64,000 nucleotides of DNA from Methylomonas sp. LL1. Its GTDB lineage: Bacteria > Pseudomonadota > Gammaproteobacteria > Methylococcales > Methylomonadaceae. The translations under genes were made by a program, and so were the position numbers. The DNA lies in NCBI RefSeq assembly GCF_015711015.1, contig NZ_CP064653.1:1302001-1366000 (forward strand), read 5' to 3'. This document shows, piece by piece, positions 17,896 through 25,987 of this stretch (position 1 is the stretch's first letter; every line of letters starts with the position of its first letter). The notes below the pieces were generated by a model. The model made no database searches. It was not told the origin of the DNA and was given only the letters and a program-made list of their open reading frames with translations.

Positions 17896-20214
17896 TTGAC
17901 CATACAGCCCTTGATCGATTCCCTGGGAGCCAATGGCTTCATCCCGCACGGCGTTTGCCTAAGCTGGAGTCCTGGACTGTTATGGCTGCACGTCCTGTCG
18001 GATGCGCTGATCGTGTTGGCCTATTATTCTATCCCACTGACGCTGATTTATTTCATCAAAAACCGCAAGGACCTGCCCTACCCCTGGTTGTTTACCATGT
18101 TCGGGCTGTTCATCGTGGCATGCGGCACCACCCATCTGCTGTCGGCCATTACCATTTGGATTCCGTTATATTGGCTGGATGGCGCGGTCAAGGCCATCAC
18201 CGCCGTGGTATCGGTGGGGGCGGCAATAGCGACCTATTGGGTAATTCCAAACGCGCTGCAATTGCGCGGTCCGGCCCAGCTCGAAGCCGAAGTGCAACAC
18301 AAAAGCCGCGAATTGGTAGCCATGATCGCCGAGCTGAAGAAAACCCAGGCCGCCCTGCAAGCCAGCGAACAACGGCTGAAACTGGCGGTTGCCTCGGGCA
18401 AAGTCGGCATTTGGGACTATAACCTGCAAACCCAGGAACTGATCTGGGACGACACCATGTTCGCGCTGTACGGCGCCAAGCGGGAGGCGTTTTCCGGCGC
18501 CTACGACGCTTGGTCCACCCGCCTGCACCCGGACGACAAATCCTCCACCGAGGCCGCGCTGCAAGACGCCGTCGCCGGCATCAAGGATTACGCCCCCGAA
18601 TTTCGCGTGATCTGGCCGAATGGCGAAGTCCGCTATATCAAGGGCCATGCCACGGTCGTCCGTGACGACAACGGCACCCCGCTACGCATGATAGGTACCA
18701 ACTGGGATAACTACGAACACGCCAACGCACTGCACCAACTGCAGTTGGCGCATACGGCTATTAACAACAGCCAATGCGCCTATTTCTGGATTAATCGGCA
18801 CGGCGAGGTCATCGACGCCAACGACTACGCCTGCCGCGCCCTCGGCTATCAGCGCCGGCAACTGATCGGCCTGCTGCTATGGGATTTCGACGCCGAGTTT
18901 TGCGCCGCGTCCTGGCCCGGGGCTTGGGCCAAGCTGAAGCAACACGGCATGCGCAGCTTCGAGTCGAGGCACCGGCGCAAGGACGGTAGTACGTTTCCGG
19001 TGGAGCTGACCACTAATTACCTGGCCGTCGGCGGTGAAGAATATTGTTTTTCCTTCAGCCTGGACATCACCGAACGCAAACAAGCCGATCTAGCCCTACA
19101 AGAAAGCCAAAATTTGCTGAAAACCCTGATCCGGGCGATTCCGGATCTGATCTGGCTGAAGGACCGCGAGGGGGTGTACTTGTTTTGCAATACGCGTTTC
19201 GAGGATTTTTTCGGCGCGGCCGAAACCGACATCACCGGCAAGACCGATTTCGACTTCGTCACTCCGGAACTGGCCGACGCCTTCCGCCATTACGACCGCC
19301 TGGCAATCGTGGAAGGCCGGTCGACGGTCAATGAAGAATGGATTACCTTCGCCCGCGACGGCCACCGCGAATTATTGGAAACCACTAAAACTCCGTTATT
19401 CGACGCCCAGGGCCGAACCATCGGCGTAATCGGCATCGGCCACGACATCACCGGCCGCAAACTGGCCGAACAAAAGCTACAAGATGCCTATGCCGCCTTA
19501 CAGCAATCGCAAGCGATGTTGATCCGGCAGGAAAAGCTGGCGGCGATGGGGACGCTGGTCGGCGGCGTGGCGCACGAAGTCAACAACCCGTTAATGGGTA
19601 TCGGCGGCTATATCAACTTTGCCTACGAAAGCATGGACGACGGCAAGCCGCGCGAAATGCTGGGCAAGGCACTCAAGGAAGTCGAGCGCATAGCGCGTAT
19701 CGTCCGCGGCATGCTGGTATTCGGCCGCCAGACCGATCCGAGCAAACAGGAAGCCGACGTAATTGCGGTGCTGGACAGCCTGGCCTCGCTGATTGCGGCG
19801 GAATACAAGGAATGCGGCGTGACGCTAAGCATGGACACGGCCTCGCGGCCGCCGCCGGCCGCCATCAATGACGACAGTTTGCAACAGGTGCTGCTCAACC
19901 TGCTTCTGAACGCGCGCGACAGTCTTGCCGGTATACCGCCACCGCGCGAAGTGACAATCAGTACCGGCCTGAGCGATAGCATGCTGGAAATCGCCGTTTG
20001 CGACAACGGCCCGGGGGTTGCGGACGCCATCATTTCGCGAATCTTCGACCCTTTTTTTACCACCAAGGATCCGGGCAGCGGCACCGGGCTAGGGTTGGCG
20101 GTTTCGCGGCAAATGGCCGAGGAAGTCAACGGTAGTCTGGAATATCGGCCCGGCCCGGCCGGCGCCTGTTTTATTTTGCGCCTGCCCACGCTTAACAGCA
20201 AAACTGAAGGATAA
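17896..20214 (+). CDS. Ethylene-receptor-like (ETR domain) PAS histidine kinase
   Basis: A 772-residue membrane histidine kinase. Residues ~25-120 form three membrane helices matching the copper-binding ethylene domain of plant ETR1. All seven residues important in ETR1 (D25, Y32, I35, P36, I62, C65, H69) are present at a constant +11 offset: D36, Y43, I46, P47, I73, C76 and H80, with the CGTTH motif. Three PAS domains follow (~150-250, 270-380, 390-505), then HisKA with H560 in GGVAHEVNNPL and HATPase_c with DNGPGV and FFTTKDPGSGTGLGL. There is no attached receiver; one is encoded 4 bases downstream. The start is probably TTG 17896, since a stop lies at 17878 and no upstream ATG is in frame. 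Ethylene sensing is strongly suggested but not proven by sequence. Confidence 0.93.
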   Translation: MTIQPLIDSLGANGFIPHGVCLSWSPGLLWLHVLSDALIVLAYYSIPLTLIYFIKNRKDLPYPWLFTMFGLFIVACGTTHLLSAITIWIPLYWLDGAVKAITAVVSVGAAIATYWVIPNALQLRGPAQLEAEVQHKSRELVAMIAELKKTQAALQASEQRLKLAVASGKVGIWDYNLQTQELIWDDTMFALYGAKREAFSGAYDAWSTRLHPDDKSSTEAALQDAVAGIKDYAPEFRVIWPNGEVRYIKGHATVVRDDNGTPLRMIGTNWDNYEHANALHQLQLAHTAINNSQCAYFWINRHGEVIDANDYACRALGYQRRQLIGLLLWDFDAEFCAASWPGAWAKLKQHGMRSFESRHRRKDGSTFPVELTTNYLAVGGEEYCFSFSLDITERKQADLALQESQNLLKTLIRAIPDLIWLKDREGVYLFCNTRFEDFFGAAETDITGKTDFDFVTPELADAFRHYDRLAIVEGRSTVNEEWITFARDGHRELLETTKTPLFDAQGRTIGVIGIGHDITGRKLAEQKLQDAYAALQQSQAMLIRQEKLAAMGTLVGGVAHEVNNPLMGIGGYINFAYESMDDGKPREMLGKALKEVERIARIVRGMLVFGRQTDPSKQEADVIAVLDSLASLIAAEYKECGVTLSMDTASRPPPAAINDDSLQQVLLNLLLNARDSLAGIPPPREVTISTGLSDSMLEIAVCDNGPGVADAIISRIFDPFFTTKDPGSGTGLGLAVSRQMAEEVNGSLEYRPGPAGACFILRLPTLNSKTEG

Positions 20215-20218
20215 GGCT

Positions 20219-20599
20219 ATGTCCAAGTATATTTTGGTGATCGACGACGAACCCGGCGTGCGGGATGCATTCGAACTGGCGCTGACAGTGCTCGGCTACG
20301 ATGTCGGCGGCGCGGCGGACGGCCCGGCCGGCATCGAGGCGGCTACCCTTCGCCGTCCCGACCTGATCTTTCTGGATCTGAGGATGCCGGGCATGGATGG
20401 GGTGGAAACCTTGAAGCATCTAGCGGTACTGCACGACACCCCGCCGCCGGTATACATCGTCACCGCCTTTGCCCGCGAATTCGTGGCGCCGTTACAACAG
20501 GCCCGCGAGCTGAAACTGGCTTTTCAACTCGCCGCGAAGCCGCTGACTACCGAGCAAATTCGCCAGATAACCCGCACGGTGATCGGTGAGCCGGCATGA
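20219..20599 (+). CDS. Stand-alone receiver domain protein
   Basis: A 126-residue single receiver. The acidic pair is in VIDDEPGV, the phospho-acceptor is D53 in LIFLDLRMPGMDG, and the conserved threonine and lysine are in VTAFA and AAKPLT. It begins 4 bases after the ETR-type kinase and overlaps the next gene by ATGA, so it is the likely direct phospho-partner of that kinase. The C-terminal tail (LTTEQIRQITR) is nearly identical in style to that of the next receiver, showing the two arose by duplication. Confidence 0.92.
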   Translation: MSKYILVIDDEPGVRDAFELALTVLGYDVGGAADGPAGIEAATLRRPDLIFLDLRMPGMDGVETLKHLAVLHDTPPPVYIVTAFAREFVAPLQQARELKLAFQLAAKPLTTEQIRQITRTVIGEPA

Positions 20600-21105
20600 A
20601 CGATACGCCGAAATTCGTGCTGACGCTTTACGTATCCAGCGTCGACGACAACACCGAACAACGCATCAAAACTCTGCATAACCTGCTCGGCGAGTGCTTC
20701 GAGGACGATAGCTGGAAGCTGAGCAGAGCCAAGCATGTATTGGTGATCGACGACGAAGCCAGCGTGCGCGATGCGTTCGAGTTGGCGCTGTCGTCGGCCG
20801 GCTATCAGGTCGAGTGCGTGGCGGACGGTGAAGCCGGCATCGCGGCCGCCGCCCGTTTCCGTCCCGACATGGTCTTCGTCGATCTAAAAATGCCGGGCCT
20901 CGACGGCCTGGAAACCTTGCGCCGCCTGCTGGCCCGTTACGAATCGCCGCCGCCGGCCTGCATCATCACCACTTTTGCCCATGAGTATGCGGCTCCCTTG
21001 CAACAGGCCCGCGCGGAAAAACTGGAGTTCCAACTCGCGTCAAAACCCTTATCCACCGATCAAATCCGCCGAGTAACCCGCGCGGCCTTAGGAGTCCATG
21101 CATGA
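20596..21105 (+). CDS. KaiB-like N-terminal half fused to a receiver domain
   Basis: A 169-residue chimera. Residues 1-~42 (KFVLTLYVSSVDDNTEQRI through ECFEDDSWKL) match the first half of the KaiB-like protein encoded immediately downstream, then the sequence switches at about residue 44 into a complete receiver (VLVIDDEASV, D96 in VFVDLKMPGLDG, SKPLS) that matches the receiver encoded immediately upstream. The second half of the KaiB thioredoxin-like fold, including the ATPTL region, is missing. The simplest origin is tandem duplication of a receiver-kaiB pair followed by an in-frame deletion. The start overlaps the previous stop and the stop overlaps the next start by four bases each, and no internal ATG begins the receiver alone. 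Confidence 0.88.
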   Translation: MNDTPKFVLTLYVSSVDDNTEQRIKTLHNLLGECFEDDSWKLSRAKHVLVIDDEASVRDAFELALSSAGYQVECVADGEAGIAAAARFRPDMVFVDLKMPGLDGLETLRRLLARYESPPPACIITTFAHEYAAPLQQARAEKLEFQLASKPLSTDQIRRVTRAALGVHA

Positions 21106-21392
21106 CCGCCAGCCCTAAATTCATTTTGACGCTGTACGTGGCGTCCATTGACGAAACCACTCGACAGCAAATCGAAAATTTACGCGCCGCATTGAGCGAC
21201 TGTTTCAACGGTGATAGCTGGGTATTGAATTTGGTGGAAGTGATGGATAAGCCGGAAAAGGCCGTAAACAACGATATTTTCGCGACCCCGACCTTGGTCA
21301 GGGAGTCGCCCAAACCGGTGGTTAAGGTGCTGAACGGGCTGAACATGATTCCGCAAATGCTGAGCGTCATCACTCGGATCAACCCAAACTAA
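21102..21392 (+). CDS. KaiB-like thioredoxin-fold protein
   Basis: A 96-residue protein with the KaiB pattern: FILTLYVASID at the N terminus, then LNLVEVMDKPEKA, the NNDIFATPTLVRESPKP segment that includes the characteristic cis-proline region, and VKVLNGL. Classical KaiB works with KaiC in the cyanobacterial clock, but no kaiA or kaiC is in this window. KaiB-like domains also occur as sensor domains of kinases such as SasA, so here it may modulate the ETR-type kinase or its receivers. It overlaps the chimera gene before it and lies 3 bases before a GGDEF-EAL gene. Confidence 0.88.
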   Translation: MTASPKFILTLYVASIDETTRQQIENLRAALSDCFNGDSWVLNLVEVMDKPEKAVNNDIFATPTLVRESPKPVVKVLNGLNMIPQMLSVITRINPN

Positions 21393-21395
21393 GCC

Positions 21396-23390
21396 ATGAC
21401 AGGTCTAGCCCCCAACGTACAATTATTCCCGATCGAGTCCATTCTCGACCTGGTCACCGATGGCGTACTGGCCATTGATCAGCGAGGATACGTGCTGTAT
21501 GCCAACGCCACCGCGCATCAATTACTGGGTCGCAAGGAGCTGGTCGGTAAAAACTGCGGCCTACCGGCGGCGCATGGTGTCGGCGGCACCGATCTGCAAC
21601 TGGTTCGGCGTGGCGACATGATCTGGGCGCAAATGCGTTCCTTGCCCATTCAATGGTTGGAGCAGGCCGCCTATGTCATCACCCTGACCGACATCACCGA
21701 GCGCAAACGCGCGGAAGAAAATTTGCGCATTACCGCCGGTGTGTTCGACAACAGCCGGGAAGCCATCCTGATTACCGACAGCAACAATATCATCGTCGAT
21801 GCCAATCCGGCGTTTAGCCATATCACGGGTTATAGCCGGCTGGAAGTGTTGGGGCGAAATCCGAGCCTGTTGAACTCCGGCCGCCAGGACAAACAATTTT
21901 ATGCCGAGATGTGGAAAACCTTGAATCATCAGGGCGCATGGCGCGGCGAAATCTGGAATCGGCGCAAGTCCGGCGAGGTCTATGCCGAGTTGCTGTCGAT
22001 CTCGGCGATTAGAGACGACAGCGGCAATGCGCAACGTTATGTCGCCATTTTTTCCGACATCAGCTATCTGAAGGAACATGAAGCCAAATTGCGCCATGTG
22101 GCCCATTACGATGCGTTGACCGGCATTCCGAACCGGGTATTGTTGGCCGACCGCATCAAGCAAGCTATCGCCCATGCCAGCCGCGATCGGCACAAGATCG
22201 CGGTTTGCTACCTCGACCTCGACGGTTTCAAACCCATCAACGACAGCATGGGCCATGAAACCGGCGATCAAGTGCTGATCGAAGTCGCCCGCCGGATCGA
22301 GCATAGCTTGCGCGGCGGCGATACCGTCGCCCGCCTGGGCGGCGACGAATTCGTGGTTTTACTGAGGCTGGAGAAGGATCATGAATGCCTGGCGAGCCTG
22401 GATCGGCTGCTGGCTTTGATCTCTCAACCGATCACCCTCAAGGGTAGTTCCTATAAGGTGGGTGCCAGTATCGGCGTCAGCATTTATCCACGGGACAACG
22501 GCGATGCCGATACGCTACTACGGCATGCCGACCAAGCCATGTACATCGCCAAGCAGTCGGGTAAAAACTGTTTTTACATCTACGATCCGCTGGCGGATCT
22601 GCGCATCCGCAGCCAAAACGAATTGTTTAAATCCATCCGGCAGGCACTGGAACACAATCAGTTCGAAATGCACTACCAGCCCAAGGTCCATTTGCGCAGC
22701 AAACAGTTGCTGGGCGTGGAAGCCTTGATCCGCTGGCGACACCCTACCCGCGGCCTGCTGTCCCCACTGGAGTTTCTAAGGCCGATAGAAAACACCGAGC
22801 TGGACATCCTGATCGGCAATTGGGTGATCATGACGACGTTAGCGCAGTTCGACAGTTGGCGCCGTAACGGTCTGGAAATCGAGATCAGCATCAACATTTC
22901 CGCTTACCATCTGGAATCGCCGGGCTTTGCCCATAATCTACGCCAACAAATGGCGCTATACGACATTCCGCTCGGCGGATTGCAGATCGAGGTTTTGGAA
23001 ACGGCGGCGTTGGCGGACATTGCCACGGTCAAGAACATCATCGAACAATGCCGCCGGTTCGGGGTCCGCTTCGCGCTGGACGACTTCGGCACCGGCTATT
23101 CGTCCCTGTCATATCTGAGCAGGTTGCCGGTCGATGTCCTCAAAATCGATCAATCGTTCGTCAAGAACATGCTGGAACAACAAGCCGACAAAACCATCGT
23201 GCAAGGCATCATCGCGCTGGCCCGAGCGTTCGATCGGCAGATCGTCGCCGAAGGCGTGGAAACCGAACAGCAGGGCGAGGCTTTGTTGAGCATGGGCTGC
23301 GAAATCGGCCAAGGCTACGGCATCGCCAAGCCCATGAAGGCGGAACAACTGCAAACATGGCATCAGCCGGCAATTGAAAAAACCCGATGA
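21396..23390 (+). CDS. PAS-PAS-GGDEF-EAL c-di-GMP protein
   Basis: A 664-residue soluble protein and the last gene of the ETR-kinase operon. PAS domains lie at ~10-110 and ~115-235 (second with NPAFSHITGYSRLEVLG), then GGDEF (~240-400) with intact GGDEF and RGGD inhibitory site, then EAL (~410-655) with [23 protein letters not shown] and AEGVET. The SISYLKEHEAKLRHVAHYDALTGIP-type linker is shortened but normal. It is the likely output of the operon, turning the ETR kinase/receiver/KaiB-like signal into a c-di-GMP change. Which activity dominates cannot be told. It converges with cheD, 34 bases away. Confidence 0.93.
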   Translation: MTGLAPNVQLFPIESILDLVTDGVLAIDQRGYVLYANATAHQLLGRKELVGKNCGLPAAHGVGGTDLQLVRRGDMIWAQMRSLPIQWLEQAAYVITLTDITERKRAEENLRITAGVFDNSREAILITDSNNIIVDANPAFSHITGYSRLEVLGRNPSLLNSGRQDKQFYAEMWKTLNHQGAWRGEIWNRRKSGEVYAELLSISAIRDDSGNAQRYVAIFSDISYLKEHEAKLRHVAHYDALTGIPNRVLLADRIKQAIAHASRDRHKIAVCYLDLDGFKPINDSMGHETGDQVLIEVARRIEHSLRGGDTVARLGGDEFVVLLRLEKDHECLASLDRLLALISQPITLKGSSYKVGASIGVSIYPRDNGDADTLLRHADQAMYIAKQSGKNCFYIYDPLADLRIRSQNELFKSIRQALEHNQFEMHYQPKVHLRSKQLLGVEALIRWRHPTRGLLSPLEFLRPIENTELDILIGNWVIMTTLAQFDSWRRNGLEIEISINISAYHLESPGFAHNLRQQMALYDIPLGGLQIEVLETAALADIATVKNIIEQCRRFGVRFALDDFGTGYSSLSYLSRLPVDVLKIDQSFVKNMLEQQADKTIVQGIIALARAFDRQIVAEGVETEQQGEALLSMGCEIGQGYGIAKPMKAEQLQTWHQPAIEKTR

Positions 23391-23424
23391 GCGCTCGGTT
23401 GTAAACGAAAGAGCAGTGGCCCTG

Positions 23425-23955
23425 TCAAGCTAGCGGCTTTTGTGGGCAATATTCGGCTGAACCCGCGGCATGATTGAGCCACACATTCCCGCACCAAACA
23501 TCGAAAATGACGTTGCGAGGCCCGATACCACCCGAATGTTCGGCCTTGAGAGTGAATCCGTGTTGCTTCAGCAGTTTGCGCCCGACCTCGACATTGTTAT
23601 CGGATACGTTGATACGGCTGTTCCCGGCATGATCGGGAAACTGGTTGCCACCGCCGAACAGCTTGACTTCGTAATCAACCGGGCGGCTGGCATTTTTTTC
23701 CAACTCGCGCATGAACAGGCTTATTGCATCGCCGGCATAACGCCCATCGAGGCCATGCTCCTTGCCTCGGCCCCGGCTCTCGGCCAATAAATAATGACAC
23801 ATGCCGCCTACTTGCAGGCGGGGATGCCACATCGTAATAGCCACGCAGGAGCCCAGCACGGTTCTGATCCTGGTTTCCCGGCCGCCGAAATAAAATTCGC
23901 CCGGCTGCAAAAAAACATCAACGAATTGCGCGGGCTGATGCGCATGACTACTCAT
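23425..23955 (-). CDS. cheD: Chemoreceptor glutamine deamidase CheD
   Basis: CheD deamidates glutamines of chemoreceptors and can bind CheC or CheY-type phosphatases. The 176-residue protein shows the family core: the FYFGG strand, LGSCVAI with catalytic C37, GGMCHYLL with H54 (17 residues apart as in characterised CheD), the AGDAISLFM helix, and VKLFGGGNQF. The C terminus is about 20 residues longer than usual. The ATG at 23955 overlaps the cheR stop by eight bases. Together with cheR it supplies receptor-modification functions for the chemosensory genes on this strand. Confidence 0.93.
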   Translation of the reverse strand: MSSHAHQPAQFVDVFLQPGEFYFGGRETRIRTVLGSCVAITMWHPRLQVGGMCHYLLAESRGRGKEHGLDGRYAGDAISLFMRELEKNASRPVDYEVKLFGGGNQFPDHAGNSRINVSDNNVEVGRKLLKQHGFTLKAEHSGGIGPRNVIFDVWCGNVWLNHAAGSAEYCPQKPLA

Positions 23956-24838
23956 TGCCGGGCTTACGGTAAATCGACGGCATAATCATCTGTAAATCAC
24001 TGTTCATGCCGTTCAGCGACTCGGAATGGCTGATGAAAAAATAACCGCCCGGCCTCAGGTAATATTGGATACGTTCGACCAGCCTCTGCTTGGTGGGCAT
24101 ATCGAAATAAATCATCACATTGCGCAAAAAAATGACGTCGAAGCTGCCGATGTCGGGCAGTCTTTCGATCAAATTGGCTTGCATGAACTTGACGCGGCTA
24201 CGCAATGCCGAGTCGATCAGCAGAAAACCGTCGTATTCGCCGCTGCCCTTCAAGCAATACTTCTTCAACAACGGCAGCGGGATTTTGTCGGCCGCGCTCA
24301 ACGGATAGAGGCCATTGCGGGCTTTTTCCAATACGCGGGTGGACAGATCGGTACCGAGAATTTCCCATTGTCCGGTTCTGGAGTGTTCCGCGGCCAACAT
24401 TGCAAGCGTGTAAGCCTCTTCACCGCTGGAACTGGCCGCGCTCCAAAATCGCATCGGCCGGCCGGGAGGGGACACGGAAAAAAAATGCGTTTGCAAAAAC
24501 TCAAAATGCTGGGGTTCGCGAAAGAAATAGGTTTCGTTGGTGGTCAGCAAATCGATGGCCATCACGGTTTCCTGTTCGTATCCAGGCTTACCCAGCAAAC
24601 TAAAATATTCGGTGTAACTGGTCAAACCGTGGAAACGCAGACGCTTGTCCAACCGGCCCGATACCAAGGCCTGCTTGCTGTCGTTCAGCACGATGCCGGC
24701 ATGTTGGTATAGATAGTCCTTGATCCAGACAAACTCATGCCTATGCAACACCGCCACCCCGAACGACCGAAACTGGGCCATGGCTTCATCGGCGGCGTGC
24801 GTATTGGGCGGGTTAGGCATGGTTCGGCCCATCCGCAT
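23948..24838 (-). CDS. cheR: Chemotaxis protein methyltransferase CheR
   Basis: CheR methylates glutamates on chemoreceptors using S-adenosylmethionine. The protein is up to 296 residues. The N-terminal helical domain (~35-95) is followed by LLTTNETYFFREPQHF, a CheR signature, and the SAM-binding segment FWSAASSSGEEAYTLAM. DVIFLRNVMIYFD and GGYFFISHSESL complete the methyltransferase fold. Start choice among ATGs at 24838, 24832 and 24820 is uncertain; all overlap or abut the end of the upstream HAMP gene. No cheA, cheB or cheW is in the window. Confidence 0.95.
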   Translation of the reverse strand: MRMGRTMPNPPNTHAADEAMAQFRSFGVAVLHRHEFVWIKDYLYQHAGIVLNDSKQALVSGRLDKRLRFHGLTSYTEYFSLLGKPGYEQETVMAIDLLTTNETYFFREPQHFEFLQTHFFSVSPPGRPMRFWSAASSSGEEAYTLAMLAAEHSRTGQWEILGTDLSTRVLEKARNGLYPLSAADKIPLPLLKKYCLKGSGEYDGFLLIDSALRSRVKFMQANLIERLPDIGSFDVIFLRNVMIYFDMPTKQRLVERIQYYLRPGGYFFISHSESLNGMNSDLQMIMPSIYRKPGNE

Positions 24839-25397
24839 TCAATTCGGCAAGCACTTGGCTCAACTCTTCCAGCGATTTGCGCTGTTGTGGATTCAGGTTA
24901 TCGCAGCTACGTAAAACATCGAGATGTTGATCGAGCCTAACCAACAGTCCGGCTTGCCGCTCCCGCCGTTCACGCAGTTTGGTCACCATGGACGAGAAGG
25001 CTTCGGCCAGTTCCTGTAACTGATCGTCCTCGCGCAAGCGGGTAACCGGATCGAGATTGCCGTCGCCGACCTCTTGGCACAAGGTTTCGAAACGGTACAA
25101 GGGGCCGGCGATCTTATGCGAGGCATACAGGGTACTGGCTACGCCGGCCGCGCCGGCCACCAGCACCGCGACCAAGTTACCCAGCAAAATGGACAGTCCC
25201 AAGCGCTCCCAGGCTGTGACGATACTGGCGTGGGCCGATTGAGATTGGGCCAGCAAATCGCCGCCGGTGATCCAGTAAATCAGCAACGCCGAACTCAAAC
25301 TGGACAATAGGATCAAGCCGACCACGCCGGCCATGAAACGGGCTTGAAAAGCCTTTTTGATAAAAACGCGGCGGCGTTGGCTGGCTGCATTATTCAT
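24813..25397 (-). CDS. HAMP-domain membrane protein (receptor-like, no signalling domain)
   Basis: A 194-residue inner-membrane protein with two helices (~20-46 and ~66-90) around a ~20-residue periplasmic loop, then a HAMP domain (ASHKIAGPLYRFETLCQEVG ending with DDQLQELAEAF) and a C-terminal coiled coil. It has no methyl-accepting hairpin, kinase or cyclase domain. Its periplasmic loop is too short to be a normal ligand domain, so it may take its signal from the cytochrome-like protein encoded just upstream (four-base overlap). It lies directly before cheR and cheD. Confidence 0.75.
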   Translation of the reverse strand: MNNAASQRRRVFIKKAFQARFMAGVVGLILLSSLSSALLIYWITGGDLLAQSQSAHASIVTAWERLGLSILLGNLVAVLVAGAAGVASTLYASHKIAGPLYRFETLCQEVGDGNLDPVTRLREDDQLQELAEAFSSMVTKLRERRERQAGLLVRLDQHLDVLRSCDNLNPQQRKSLEELSQVLAELNADGPNHA

Positions 25398-25596
25398 GAC
25401 ATGGAACCTTGATTGACGATGTAGCAGTTAAGACACAATTCGCCGTCGCTGTTGTCGCGGCGAAGCAAATAACTTATATGCCGCCGTTCGACATTGAACA
25501 GACGGTCCATAAGGCTGAAACCGGCCCACGGTTTATCGCTGTTAAGACTACCCTGGGCGTAGTGGCAGGTCAAACAAGTATTGTCGGAGCGTGAAA
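25394..25596 (-). pseudogene. 5'-truncated cytochrome c-like gene, cut by the IS element
   Basis: The last ~67 codons of a haem protein gene remain, including a CLTCH haem-attachment motif and a second CLNCY that lacks the histidine. The frame runs into the left end of the IS at 25597. On the far side of the IS only about 13 in-frame codons occur before a stop at 26902-26904, and no signal peptide or start is found, so the 5' part appears deleted. The stop overlaps the HAMP gene start (TCATGA), showing it was part of that operon. Any residual product, if made from an IS-derived start, would lack a leader. Confidence 0.7.
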
Positions 25597-25620
25597 TGGT
25601 CAAATAACTCCGGACACTTC
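25597..25620 (+). repeat. IS left inverted repeat
   Basis: Begins TGGTCAAATAACTCCGGACA. It matches the reverse complement of 26838-26861 at the terminal seven bases and at the CCGGACAC block. Confidence 0.88.
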
Positions 25621-25655
25621 TAAAGGCAGAATTTATACTGCTAGCAGAGGTGACC

Positions 25656-25970
25656 ATGAGTAACGACAAAAAACACAATCGACCAAAATACAGCCTGGAA
25701 TTCAAACAAGATGCCGCCAGACTGGTTCTGGAAAAAGGCTATACCCAACAGCAGGCTGCCGATCATTTGGGTATCTCGCAAAGCGCCCTGGGACGCTGGG
25801 TACGAGCGGAACGCAAACCTTCGGCCAACGAATCGGCGGTAAAAAAGTCCTGCCTGAACCTGGGGGATCATGACGAATTGATCCGATTGCGCAAGGAAAA
25901 CGAACAGCTGCGGATGGAGCGCGAGATATTAAAAAAGGCCGCCGTCTTCTTTGCGAAAGAAGCCGAATAA
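25656..25970 (+). CDS. IS3-family transposase OrfA
   Basis: A 104-residue helix-turn-helix protein that binds the IS ends. KYSLEFKQDAARLVL, YTQQQAADHLGISQSALGRWV (HTH) and the leucine-zipper-like RLRKENEQLRMEREILKKA segment are standard. The ATG at 25656 has GAGG five bases upstream. The last codons overlap a slippery A AAA AAG sequence, so part of the translation should shift into orfB to make the active transposase. Confidence 0.93.
   Translation: MSNDKKHNRPKYSLEFKQDAARLVLEKGYTQQQAADHLGISQSALGRWVRAERKPSANESAVKKSCLNLGDHDELIRLRKENEQLRMEREILKKAAVFFAKEAE
25931..25937 (+). promoter_or_regulatory. Programmed -1 frameshift site A AAA AAG
   Basis: The heptamer is in the correct phase of the orfA frame (A, AAA, AAG). 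After a -1 slip the frame is open from 25937 through to the orfB start at 25988 and on to its stop at 26836, which is the expected arrangement for OrfAB synthesis. Confidence 0.85.
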
Positions 25971-25987
25971 AGTACGGGTTTATTCAG

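Noticed and set aside
20596-21392. A complete Kai circadian clock
   Set aside because: No kaiA or kaiC is present, and one of the two KaiB-like sequences is only half a domain.
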